Shown here one piece after another: positions 1 through 5,162 of a stretch of DNA of 9,621 nucleotides. This stretch comes from Clostridiales bacterium (GTDB lineage Bacteria > Bacillota > Clostridia > Oscillospirales > Oscillospiraceae), in contig JAJQET010000145.1 of NCBI GenBank assembly GCA_021201515.1, forward strand, positions 1 through 9,621, read 5' to 3'. The notes below the pieces were generated by a model. The model was given only the letters and a program-made list of their open reading frames with translations, was not told the origin of the DNA and made no database searches. A program made the translations under genes and the position numbers. Each line of letters starts with the position of its first letter. Position 1 is the stretch's first letter.

Positions 1-128
1 GCGTGTACCACCCCCTCATGGTACGCCTGGGCCCAGGGCAGCCCCCGTTTGGCCAGAAAGCGGACATCCACCTCCTGCCAAACCTTGTTGGAATCGATCA
101 GCGTTCCGTCCAGGTCAAACAGCAGCAT
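1..128 (-). CDS. HAD-superfamily hydrolase, N-terminal fragment (runs off the window)
   Basis: Only the first 42 codons are present; the gene continues past the left edge. The protein opens MLLFDLDGTLIDSN, the HAD motif I with nucleophile Asp5 and acid/base Asp7, followed by a helical stretch (KVWQEVDVRFLAKRGLP) like the cap start of beta-phosphoglucomutase/phosphoglycolate-phosphatase-type HAD enzymes. Such proteins hydrolyse small phosphorylated metabolites in the cytosol through an aspartyl-phosphate intermediate; the substrate cannot be read from this fragment. The ATG at 128 is preceded by GGGAGGG at a good distance and lies only 14 bp beyond the mpg stop codon, so it is probably co-transcribed with mpg. 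Motif I is certain; the subfamily is inferred. Confidence 0.85.
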   Translation of the reverse strand, partial: MLLFDLDGTLIDSNKVWQEVDVRFLAKRGLPWAQAYHEGVVH

Positions 129-142
129 AACGCCCTCCCATC

Positions 143-757
143 TCAGTCAATGTAATACCGCCAGGGGAAGTCCGCCGCTTCCTCCGCATAGTCAATGCCA
201 ATGCGCTTCGTGACGTGAATCTCCCCTACCAGCCGGGGCGGAAGGGACAGCCCCGCATCCTCCGGCGCGGCGCAGATGTACAGGTCGTCCCCCGTCAGAT
301 CCGCCAGGTTGTCCATCCGGGTGATGGAGAGGGCTTTGCACAGCTTGCCGGGGCCGTTCATCAGGTTGCGGGACTGAGCGGCGGTCAGCTCCTCCGGCAG
401 CTTGCCGTAGCGGAGCCGGGCCATTTGGGCCAGACCGGCCACCGGCTGAGCGCCCCGAATCAGTACGGCGGCGGGCTCCCCCTCCGGCTCCGTCACCAGA
501 TTCAGGCAGTGGTACATCCCATAGATCAGGTAGATGTAAGCGTGGCCCGGCGGGGCAAAGAGCGGCTCCGTCCGGGCAGTGCGGCGGTACTGCCAGGCGT
601 GGCAGGCCTTGTCCATCCGGCCAATGTACGCCTCCGTCTCGGTGATGCGGCAGACCGGCGTCTCCCCTCCCCACCGGCGCACCAGACAGCAGCCCAGCAG
701 TTCCTTGGCTACCAGCCGGGTGTCCCGGTCATAAAAAGCGGCGTCAAGCCTTGCCAT
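143..757 (-). CDS. mpg: 3-methyladenine DNA glycosylase (AAG/MPG family)
   Basis: A monofunctional base-excision-repair glycosylase that removes alkylated or deaminated purines such as 3-methyladenine and hypoxanthine, leaving an abasic site. The 204-residue product carries the family landmarks in order: ITETEAYIG (residues 38-46, catalytic Glu42, matching human AAG Glu125), YGMYHCLNLV (79-88, with the base-flipping tyrosine region), AVLIRGAQP (97-105), LMNGPGKLCKALSI (132-145) and the C-terminal RIGIDYAEEA...PWRYYI. The length is normal for bacterial members. The frame is open further upstream (to 808), but the ATG at 757 is chosen: it has GGAGGGG about 6 nt before it, the protein aligns from MARLDAAFYDR, and the upstream extension would cover the promoter. 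Ung, another repair glycosylase, is divergent from it, and the HAD gene follows 14 bp downstream. Confidence 0.95.
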   Translation of the reverse strand: MARLDAAFYDRDTRLVAKELLGCCLVRRWGGETPVCRITETEAYIGRMDKACHAWQYRRTARTEPLFAPPGHAYIYLIYGMYHCLNLVTEPEGEPAAVLIRGAQPVAGLAQMARLRYGKLPEELTAAQSRNLMNGPGKLCKALSITRMDNLADLTGDDLYICAAPEDAGLSLPPRLVGEIHVTKRIGIDYAEEAADFPWRYYID

Positions 758-779
758 TGGAACCCCTCCGTGGTATGAT
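751..779 (+). promoter_or_regulatory. Extended -10 promoter for ung, its -35 inside the mpg start
   Basis: TTGCCA (751-756), a 17-bp spacer, then TGG-TATGAT (771-779) on the plus strand. The predicted start is near 786, about 63 nt before the ung ATG. The -35 hexamer overlaps the mpg start codon (757-755) and its second codon. The TGGTATGATA block occurs again in inverted orientation at 803-812 as the mpg -10 element. Confidence 0.65.
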
Positions 780-789
780 AATGGTGTTA

Positions 790-808
790 ATGATAGTGTC
801 AGTATCAT
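790..808. promoter_or_regulatory. Operator-like palindrome in the mpg/ung gap
   Basis: ATGATAGTGTCAGTATCAT is a 19-bp dyad centred on 799. All pairs match except one symmetric pair (G796/G802) and the central base. It covers the mpg -10 element and the predicted mpg start, and lies in the first transcribed bases of ung. The shape (long arms, odd centre, TGTCA core) is typical of dimeric helix-turn-helix repressor sites. It does not resemble the Firmicute LexA box. The regulator is unknown and the regulatory role is inferred from symmetry and position only. Confidence 0.4.
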
Positions 809-832
809 ACCATACGAAGTTTATTTCTGCAA
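804..832 (-). promoter_or_regulatory. Extended -10 promoter for mpg
   Basis: Read on the minus strand: TTGCAG (832-827), a 17-bp spacer, then TGG-TATGAT (812-804), an extended -10 element. The predicted start is near 797, giving mpg a leader of about 40 nt. The geometry mirrors the ung promoter about a centre at 791.5, and the two promoters face each other. Confidence 0.65.
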
Positions 833-848
833 GTGGAAGTGACAGGAT

Positions 849-1547
849 ATGCCATGGAAGGACTATGATTTGGGCGCCTGGCGGGATGCGCTGCTGCCGC
901 TGGGGGAGGAACCCTGGTGCCAGGCCCTGTTTGACCGGGTGGAGGCCGCCTATGCCCAGGGGAGCCCCGCCGTCTACCCGCCCAGGGAGCAGCTCTTCAC
1001 CGCCCTGCGTCTGACGCCGCCGGAGGCGGTGCGCTGCGTGGTGGTGGGTCAGGACCCGTACCACGAGGCGGGGCAGGCCCACGGGCTGGCCTTCTCCGTG
1101 CAGGAGGGGGTCAGGATGCCCCCCAGCCTGCGGAACATTTATAAGGAACTGCAAAGCGACTTGGGGGTGACGCCGCCCTCCTCCGGCACCCTGACCGGCT
1201 GGGCGGAGCAGGGGGTTCTCCTGCTGAACAACGTGCTGACCGTCTACGACGGGCAGGCGGGCAGCCATAAGGGCTGGGGCTGGGAGCAGTTCACCACGGC
1301 GGTTTTGCGCCAGACCGTCCTGCTGCCCCAGCCGGTGGCCTACCTGCTGTGGGGGCGGGCGGCCCAGACCAAGGCCGCGCTGGTCTCGCCGGAGCGCAGC
1401 CCCTACCCCCGCCTGGTGCTGCAAAGCAACCATCCCAGCCCGCTGTCCGCCAGCAGAGGCTTCTTTGGGTCGAAACCCTTCAGTCAGGTGAACGCCTTTT
1501 TGACCGCAGAGGGCAGCACGCCCATCGACTGGGGACACACAAGGTAA
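849..1547 (+). CDS. ung: Uracil-DNA glycosylase, family 1 (UNG)
   Basis: Excises uracil arising from cytosine deamination or dUTP misincorporation, starting base-excision repair. The 232-residue protein has every family-1 signature: the water-activating GQDPYH loop (residues 67-72, catalytic Asp69), the PPSLRNIYKEL segment (91-101), the uracil-recognition strand LLLNNVLTV (124-132, Asn127 equivalent to E. coli Asn123; the next residue is Asn where Thr is usual) and the HPSPLS leucine loop (195-200, His195). Length is normal. The ATG at 849 is chosen because it fits the N-terminus; its ribosome site is weak (GGAAG at 835-839, 9 nt away). The ATG at 854 is out of frame and stops at once. It is divergent from mpg and appears monocistronic. 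Confidence 0.97.
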   Translation: MPWKDYDLGAWRDALLPLGEEPWCQALFDRVEAAYAQGSPAVYPPREQLFTALRLTPPEAVRCVVVGQDPYHEAGQAHGLAFSVQEGVRMPPSLRNIYKELQSDLGVTPPSSGTLTGWAEQGVLLLNNVLTVYDGQAGSHKGWGWEQFTTAVLRQTVLLPQPVAYLLWGRAAQTKAALVSPERSPYPRLVLQSNHPSPLSASRGFFGSKPFSQVNAFLTAEGSTPIDWGHTR

Positions 1548-1560
1548 AAAACTGATTTTT

Positions 1561-1602
1561 CAGGCAAAAAATGACTGTTTTTTCGGCCCCGGAGCGGGGC
1601 CG
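1561..1602 (+). terminator. Possible weak terminator region after ung
   Basis: CAGGCA and TGACTG (1561-1566/1572-1577) form an imperfect short stem directly followed by six T (1578-1583). Immediately after it comes a strong GC hairpin, CGGCCCCG-GAG-CGGGGCCG (1584-1602), which has no T tract behind it. Neither is a textbook terminator alone. Position between ung and the tRNA promoter makes termination here plausible. The rest of 1548-1643 is AT-rich, with nothing else recognisable. Confidence 0.3.
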
Positions 1603-1643
1603 CGGCAGCACAAAAATCCCTTCAAAATTTTTTCATTTTTCTC

Positions 1644-1672
1644 TTGACATTTCCAGCCGGTGGGACTATAAT
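1644..1672 (+). promoter_or_regulatory. Consensus sigma-A promoter of the tRNA-Ala gene
   Basis: A perfect TTGACA (1644-1649), a 17-bp spacer and a perfect TATAAT (1667-1672), with a strongly AT-rich tract just upstream (runs of A and T at 1621-1642) that could act as an UP element. The predicted start is near 1679, about 95 nt before the tRNA. Such an optimal promoter fits a stable-RNA gene. Confidence 0.9.
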
Positions 1673-1762
1673 AGCGATTGTTGAGGGAACGGGGCAACGC
1701 CGGGGCGCTGACAGCACAGATGAATCGGTTGTTCTTCCCGGTTCTTTCAAGAATATATGGTC

Positions 1763-1849
<87 letters not shown>

Positions 1850-1869
1850 GGGTTCAGCCTGTGACATAC

Positions 1870-1901
1870 AAAAACCGCCTTCTTCGGAAGGCGGTTTTTG
1901 T
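1870..1901 (+). terminator. Rho-independent terminator of tRNA-Ala
   Basis: AAAAACCGCCTTC (1870-1882), a TTCG tetraloop (1883-1886) and GAAGGCGGTTTTT (1887-1899) form a perfect 13-bp hairpin ending in a T tract, 21 nt after the tRNA. The A-run before the stem makes it potentially bidirectional. Confidence 0.95.
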
Positions 1902-1949
1902 TGTGCCCGGACAGAAGCTGCCCGTTTCCAGGGTTCCTCCCCGTTCGGC

Positions 1950-2175
1950 CATATGTGCAGGGGCGGCCCCTGGCCGGGGCCTAGGGAGCCTCTGAACAAA
2001 TGAACTTCGGCGTCTTGCGGTAAATTTGCGTCATAAATGCGTTGCAATCGCTTGAAATCCGTCAGGATTCCTGCGCGCTTGCGCCTTTTTCTGACGCAAA
2101 TTTCCTCGCAATCCGCTCTCGCCCATTTATTCAGAGGTTCCCTAGGAACCGCCTGATTCCCCAGGGCCGTCCGCC
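1950..2175. repeat. Dispersed GC-rich hairpin repeat, copy 1, split by a MITE
   Basis: The left part (1950-1975) matches the minus strand of the 8444-8519 repeat at 24 of 26 positions, centred on AGGGGCGGCCCCTGGCC. The right part begins at 2146 (GAACCGCCTGATTCCCC...) and resembles the continuation of that repeat (GAACCGCCTGCTTGCCCC...). Deleting 1985-2141 plus one CTAG joins the two parts into a recognisable copy, though diverged and shorter at its right end. It lies between the tRNA terminator and the stop of the NUDIX gene. Together with the MITE it fills most of the otherwise gene-free stretch 1850-2189; nothing else is recognisable at 1902-1949. Confidence 0.65.
1985..2141. mobile_element. 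157-bp MITE-like element with terminal inverted repeats and CTAG duplication
   Basis: The left end GGAGCCTCTGAACAAATG (1985-2002) and the reverse complement of the right end (2124-2141), GGAACCTCTGAATAAATG, match at 16 of 18 positions. The direct repeat CTAG flanks both ends (1981-1984 and 2142-2145), a perfect 4-bp target duplication. Internally, TAAATTTGCGTCA near 2021-2033 pairs with TGACGCAAATTT near 2092-2103, so much of the element can fold back on itself. There is no coding capacity, so movement would need a transposase supplied elsewhere. A 4-bp YTAR-type duplication and termini beginning GG with a CTCTGAA-like core recall IS5-family elements (from memory, not searched). Confidence 0.8.
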
Positions 2176-2189
2176 GCGGGGTTGTTTGA

Positions 2190-2660
2190 TCAGTATGGAT
2201 AAGGCACGCCGTTCAGCGCCGCCGCCGTCAGCGTATCCCCCTGATACTCCAGCTTCAGGGAGAAAAACGGCGCGTCCGCCGCCAGCAGCTCCAGAAAGAG
2301 CCTGTCTCCCTCCCAGTGGGGCAGGGACAGCACCTCTCCCTTGCCCACCCAGCGCAGCACCCCCTCCTCCGTGTCGGTCAGGGTGCCCTCGAAGGCGTCG
2401 GCGGTGAACAGGTACATATATTCCGTCTCGTACCGGTCGGAGACAAAGGTGACAATGCCCCGGAGGCGGTAACGCGTCAGGGTCAGGCCGGTCTCCTCCC
2501 GCACCTCCCGGAGGAGGCACTCCTCCGGGCTCTCCTTTGGCTCGAACTTCCCGCCGACGCCGATCCATTTCCCCTGATTTTCGTCCTGGGCCTTCTTGAC
2601 GCGGTGGAGCATCAGGTAGTTGCCGTCCCGCTCGATATAGCATAAGGTGGTGTTTTTCAT
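2190..2660 (-). CDS. NUDIX hydrolase, MutT/MTH1-like (possible 8-oxo-dGTP diphosphatase)
   Basis: Hydrolyses a nucleoside diphosphate linked to another moiety; the closest guess is sanitising oxidised dNTPs. The 156-residue protein has a complete NUDIX box at residues 37-59 (GGKFEPKE...REVREETGL), with the Mg-binding REVREE glutamates intact. KWIGVGGKFE before it resembles the W-N-G-x-GGK strand of MTH1/MutT-type enzymes. The frame opens at 2687, but the ATG at 2660 is chosen because GGAGGAGGGG lies just before it and homologous sequence starts at MKNTTLCYIERDG. It follows the DtxR-type gene by 23 bp, and its ribosome site sits in that gap, so the two are probably one transcript. That link could tie nucleotide sanitation to metal or redox state (inference). 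Substrate is not determined by the sequence. Confidence 0.9.
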   Translation of the reverse strand: MKNTTLCYIERDGNYLMLHRVKKAQDENQGKWIGVGGKFEPKESPEECLLREVREETGLTLTRYRLRGIVTFVSDRYETEYMYLFTADAFEGTLTDTEEGVLRWVGKGEVLSLPHWEGDRLFLELLAADAPFFSLKLEYQGDTLTAAALNGVPYPY

Positions 2661-2683
2661 AGGCCCCTCCTCCGGGCGGACGG

Positions 2684-3055
2684 TCACTCCGCCTCGTCCC
2701 GGCTGTGCTTTTTCAGCTTTTCAAAGCTCTCTGTGCTGATGGCGTGCTCCATCTGGCAGGCCTCCCGCTCCGCCACCGCCGGGTCTACCCCGGCGCTGAC
2801 CAGCTGGGCCTTGAAATACAGGTGCCGTTCATAGATCTGCTCGGCGATGGCCTGGCCCGACTCCGTCAGGTGCAGCAGGGCCCGGTCGTCCACCCACAGG
2901 TATCCGCCCTTCTCCAACGCCGCCACCGCGTGGCTGATGCTGGGCTTGGAGAACCCCATATGCCGCGCCACGTCCACCGAGCGCACCTCGCCCTTCCGGC
3001 GCTGGAGCACGAGGATGGCTTCCAGATAATCCTCGCCTGACATATGCAATGCCAT
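2684..3055 (-). CDS. DtxR/MntR-family metal-dependent transcriptional regulator (short form)
   Basis: A cytosolic dimeric repressor that binds DNA when loaded with Fe2+ or Mn2+. In the 123-residue product, residues 6-65 form the winged helix (GEDYLEAILVL, then SVDVARHMGFSKPSISHAVAALEKGGYL, then the wing and LTESG), followed by the dimerisation/metal helices with ERH (76-78) and ACQMEH (100-105). Candidate ligands are Asp9, Glu12, His78, Cys101, Glu104 and His105. Asp9/Glu12 match B. subtilis MntR Asp8/Glu11, while the C-x2-EH pattern matches DtxR Cys102-Glu105-His106, so metal choice is unclear. It lacks the C-terminal SH3-like domain of DtxR and is shorter than MntR. The ATG at 3055 is chosen over an upstream in-frame one at 3109 because AGGAAAGGAAG precedes it and homology starts there. 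It heads a unit with the NUDIX gene. Confidence 0.92.
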   Translation of the reverse strand: MALHMSGEDYLEAILVLQRRKGEVRSVDVARHMGFSKPSISHAVAALEKGGYLWVDDRALLHLTESGQAIAEQIYERHLYFKAQLVSAGVDPAVAEREACQMEHAISTESFEKLKKHSRDEAE

Positions 3056-3112
3056 CGCTGCATCTTCCTTTCCTCTGCCGGTTCCCCCGCACCCAGGAGA
3101 CTGCGGCACAGG

Positions 3113-3130
3113 AGTTAGCAGGTTCTAACT
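3113..3130. promoter_or_regulatory. Operator-like inverted repeat downstream of the DtxR-type promoter
   Basis: AGTTAG-CAGGTT-CTAACT is a perfect 6-bp inverted repeat with a 6-bp centre, lying at about +4 to +21 of the predicted transcript. The TTAG/CTAA half-sites resemble those of DtxR/IdeR-type iron boxes (TTAGGTTAG-CTAACCTAA, from memory). Its place right after the start of the regulator gene suggests autoregulation by roadblock; this is inference. Confidence 0.5.
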
Positions 3131-3140
3131 ATACATCCTT

Positions 3141-3170
3141 ATCTTACCACGTCCCGTCTGTGGCTGTCAA
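3141..3170 (-). promoter_or_regulatory. Promoter of the dtxR-like/NUDIX unit
   Basis: On the minus strand a perfect TTGACA (3170-3165) is followed 18 bp later by TAAGAT (3146-3141), preceded by TGG (3149-3147), an extended -10. The predicted start is near 3134, about 80 nt upstream of the regulator ATG. It is divergent from the flavodiiron promoter in the 349-bp gene-free stretch 3056-3404. In that stretch, 3171-3295 shows no other feature besides an AT-rich patch at 3256-3288. Confidence 0.7.
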
Positions 3171-3295
3171 GGCGCATCTGATGCAAAATTTCGGCGGCTG
3201 AGAACCGGGAACGGCGGCCATCCTGCGAAACGCCCCCTGCCCCGTCGCCCAACGGCGGTATATATTTTACAAAAGACAAAAATTATTTGAGAGGG

Positions 3296-3324
3296 TTTCC
3301 TTTTTGCGGGGAATGCTCTATAAT
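3296..3324 (+). promoter_or_regulatory. Probable promoter of the flavodiiron-folate operon
   Basis: A perfect TATAAT at 3319-3324. The best-placed -35 (TTTCCT, 3296-3301, 17 bp away) is poor, so the promoter is either weak or activator-dependent. The AT-rich tract 3256-3288 upstream might compensate. The predicted start is near 3331, about 74 nt before the first ATG. Confidence 0.55.
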
Positions 3325-3333
3325 GAGTCTGTC

Positions 3334-3372
3334 TATCGCCGGGGAACGCCGTGCGTTTCGCCTGGCGTGATA
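3334..3372 (+). other. Structured 5' leader hairpin before the flavodiiron gene
   Basis: GGAACGC (3343-3349) and GCGTTTC (3353-3359) form a 7-bp stem with a CGT loop. Outer pairing extends it (CGCCGG against CCTGGCG, and TATC 3334-3337 with GATA 3369-3372). It begins within a few bases of the predicted transcription start. Just downstream, GAAAG-GAG-CTTTC (3390-3402) places the Shine-Dalgarno in the loop of a small hairpin. There is no T tract, so it is not a terminator. It may stabilise the 5' end or affect translation (inference). Confidence 0.45.
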
Positions 3373-3404
3373 CTCCCTCACTGTTTTCTGAAAGGAGCTT
3401 TCTC

Positions 3405-4565
3405 ATGAGCAATGTAACCATTTCCGACGCCGTCCGCTACATCGGCTGCGACGACCATCAGATCGACCTGTTCGAGAGCCAATATCCGGTGCCCAACGGC
3501 GTTTCCTATAATTCCTATGTGATTCTGGACGAAAAGATCGCCGTCCTGGACACGGCGGATCGCCGGGTCTCAGAGGAGTGGATGGCGAAGCTGGAGGCCG
3601 CGCTGGAGGGCCGGACGCCGGATTACCTCATCATCTCCCACATGGAGCCGGACCACGCCTACAACATCCAGCGCCTGGCGGAACGTTACCCTGATATGCA
3701 GCTGGTGGGCAACGCCAAGACCTTCACCATGCTGCCCCTGTACTTTGACCTGGATGTCTCCCGGCGCAAGGTGGTGGTGAAGGAGGGGGATACCCTCTCC
3801 CTGGGCAGCCACACCCTGACCTTCTGCATGGCCCCCATGGTACACTGGCCGGAGGTCATGGTGGAGTACGAGTCCAGCGAAAAGCTGCTGTTCTCCGCCG
3901 ACGCCTTCGGCAAGTTCGGCGCACTGGACGTGGACGAGCCCTGGGACGATGAGGCCCGCCGCTACTACATCAACATTGTCGGCAAGTACGGCACTTCGGC
4001 CCAGGCCCTGCTGAAAAAGGCCGCCGGGCTGGACATCGCCGCCATCTGCCCCCTCCACGGCCCTGTGCTGAAGGAGGATTTGGGCCACTACGTCAGCCTG
4101 TACCAGACCTGGAGCAGCTACGCCCCGGAGGCCCAAGGCGTCACCCTGGCCTACTGCTCCATCCACGGCAACACCGCCGCCGCCGCTCTGGAGCTGAAAG
4201 CCATGCTGGAGGCGAAGGGGGCCACGGTGGCCGCCTTCGACCTGTCCCGTGACAGCATGAGTGAAGCCGTGGCCTCCGCCTTCCGCTATGACCGGCTGGT
4301 GCTGGCCGCCCCCACCTATGACGCCTCCCTGTTCCCGGCGATGGAGGACTTTCTGTATCATCTGAAAGGGAAGAACTTCCAGAAGCGCACCGTTGCCATT
4401 CTGGAGAACGGCTCCTGGGCGCCCATGGCCGGCAAGCTGATGCGGGCCTATGTGGAGGGCTTCAAGGGCTGCACCCTGGCGGAGCCGATGGTCACAGTCC
4501 GCGGCAAACTGAACGCGAAGAACCGGGGCGAGCTTGCCGCCCTGGTGGATGCGCTGACCGCCTGA
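3405..4565 (+). CDS. fprA: Flavodiiron protein (A-type flavoprotein, O2/NO reductase)
   Basis: A cytosolic enzyme that reduces O2 to water and/or NO to N2O with electrons usually delivered by rubredoxin, protecting anaerobes. The 386-residue protein has two domains. The metallo-beta-lactamase-like domain (about 1-245) keeps all diiron ligands: SHMEPDH (His79, Glu81, Asp83, with His84), MVHWPE (His147), SADAFG (Asp166) and CPLHGP (His218). The flavodoxin domain (about 246-386) has the FMN phosphate loop CSIHGNT (251-257) and an APTYDASLFP segment. No C-terminal rubredoxin or reductase module is present, so it needs separate partners. The ATG at 3405 is chosen over 3351 because AAAGGAG sits 8 nt upstream and the longer form would enter the leader hairpin. 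It is the first gene of the operon, 39 bp or less from folE. O2 versus NO preference cannot be read. Confidence 0.96.
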   Translation: MSNVTISDAVRYIGCDDHQIDLFESQYPVPNGVSYNSYVILDEKIAVLDTADRRVSEEWMAKLEAALEGRTPDYLIISHMEPDHAYNIQRLAERYPDMQLVGNAKTFTMLPLYFDLDVSRRKVVVKEGDTLSLGSHTLTFCMAPMVHWPEVMVEYESSEKLLFSADAFGKFGALDVDEPWDDEARRYYINIVGKYGTSAQALLKKAAGLDIAAICPLHGPVLKEDLGHYVSLYQTWSSYAPEAQGVTLAYCSIHGNTAAAALELKAMLEAKGATVAAFDLSRDSMSEAVASAFRYDRLVLAAPTYDASLFPAMEDFLYHLKGKNFQKRTVAILENGSWAPMAGKLMRAYVEGFKGCTLAEPMVTVRGKLNAKNRGELAALVDALTA

Positions 4566-4604
4566 GCGGGGGTATCCGATTTCTTGGAAAAAGGGGCGAT
4601 CCCG

Positions 4605-5162
4605 GTGATCGATCAAGAGAAAATCAAAGCAGCCGTCACCCAGCTTCTGGAGGCCATCGGCGAGGACACCGGCCGAGCCGGCCTGGTAGACACCCCTGAC
4701 CGCATTGCCAGGATGTGTACCGAGCTGTTCGGCGGCCTGGAGCAGACGGCGGCGGAGCCCCTCTCCAAGCGCTTCCCCGTGGAGGGCAGCGACATGGTGC
4801 TGGAGAAGGACATCACCTTTTACTCCATGTGTGAGCATCACTTCCTCCCCTTCTACGGCAAGGTTCACATCGCCTATGTGCCGGACGGGCAGGTGGTGGG
4901 CCTCAGCAAGCTGGCCCGCACCGTGGAAGTGTTCGCCCGCCGCCCCCAGATTCAGGAACAGATGACCCGGCAGATTGCCACCGCCATCATGGAGGAATTG
5001 CAGCCTAAGGGCGTCATGGTCATGGTGGAGGCGGAGCATATGTGCATGACCATGCGGGGCATCAAGAAGCCGGGGAGCAAAACCGTCACCGTCACCACCC
5101 TGGGCTGCTTTGAGACGGAAGAGGGGCTGCAAAACCGCTTCTTCCAGATGCTGCGGACATGA
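4605..5162 (+). CDS. folE: GTP cyclohydrolase I
   Basis: Converts GTP to 7,8-dihydroneopterin triphosphate plus formate, the first step of folate synthesis, as a toroidal homodecamer. With GTG at 4605 as start the product has 185 residues. The Zn site is intact: CEHHFLPF (Cys76, His79, with catalytic His78) and HMCMTMRG (Cys147). [11 protein letters not shown] (27-37), [22 protein letters not shown] (100-121) and GSKTVT (157-162) are also typical. No ATG is available near the N-terminus. GTG 4605 gives the usual beginning (x-I-D-Q-E-K-I) and has AAAAAGGGG about 8 nt upstream; TTG at 4584, with GGGGG before it, would add seven residues and cannot be excluded. Its stop overlaps the HD gene by ATGA (5159-5162), suggesting translational coupling. 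Confidence 0.97.
   Translation: MIDQEKIKAAVTQLLEAIGEDTGRAGLVDTPDRIARMCTELFGGLEQTAAEPLSKRFPVEGSDMVLEKDITFYSMCEHHFLPFYGKVHIAYVPDGQVVGLSKLARTVEVFARRPQIQEQMTRQIATAIMEELQPKGVMVMVEAEHMCMTMRGIKKPGSKTVTVTTLGCFETEEGLQNRFFQMLRT

Noticed and set aside
758..848. LexA/SOS box controlling the repair genes
   Set aside because: No GAAC-N4-GTTC-type Firmicute site is present; the palindrome here has a different sequence.
1584..1602. GC hairpin as a stand-alone terminator of ung
   Set aside because: It has no T tract on either strand downstream; kept only as part of a low-confidence terminator region.
3325..3404. Tetrahydrofolate riboswitch in the operon leader
   Set aside because: The leader is short and simple, and the conserved core of the THF aptamer as I know it is not present; only a hairpin is seen.
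4584..4604. TTG start for folE
   Set aside because: Possible, but TTG is the rarer start and adds residues not typical of the family; GTG at 4605 has a better-spaced AAAAAGGGG. Kept as an alternative in the folE entry.
3570..5132. 520-codon open frame on the minus strand
   Set aside because: It lies antisense to the unmistakable flavodiiron and folE genes, has the low-complexity Gly/His/Gln-rich composition of a GC-rich shadow frame and shows no domain.
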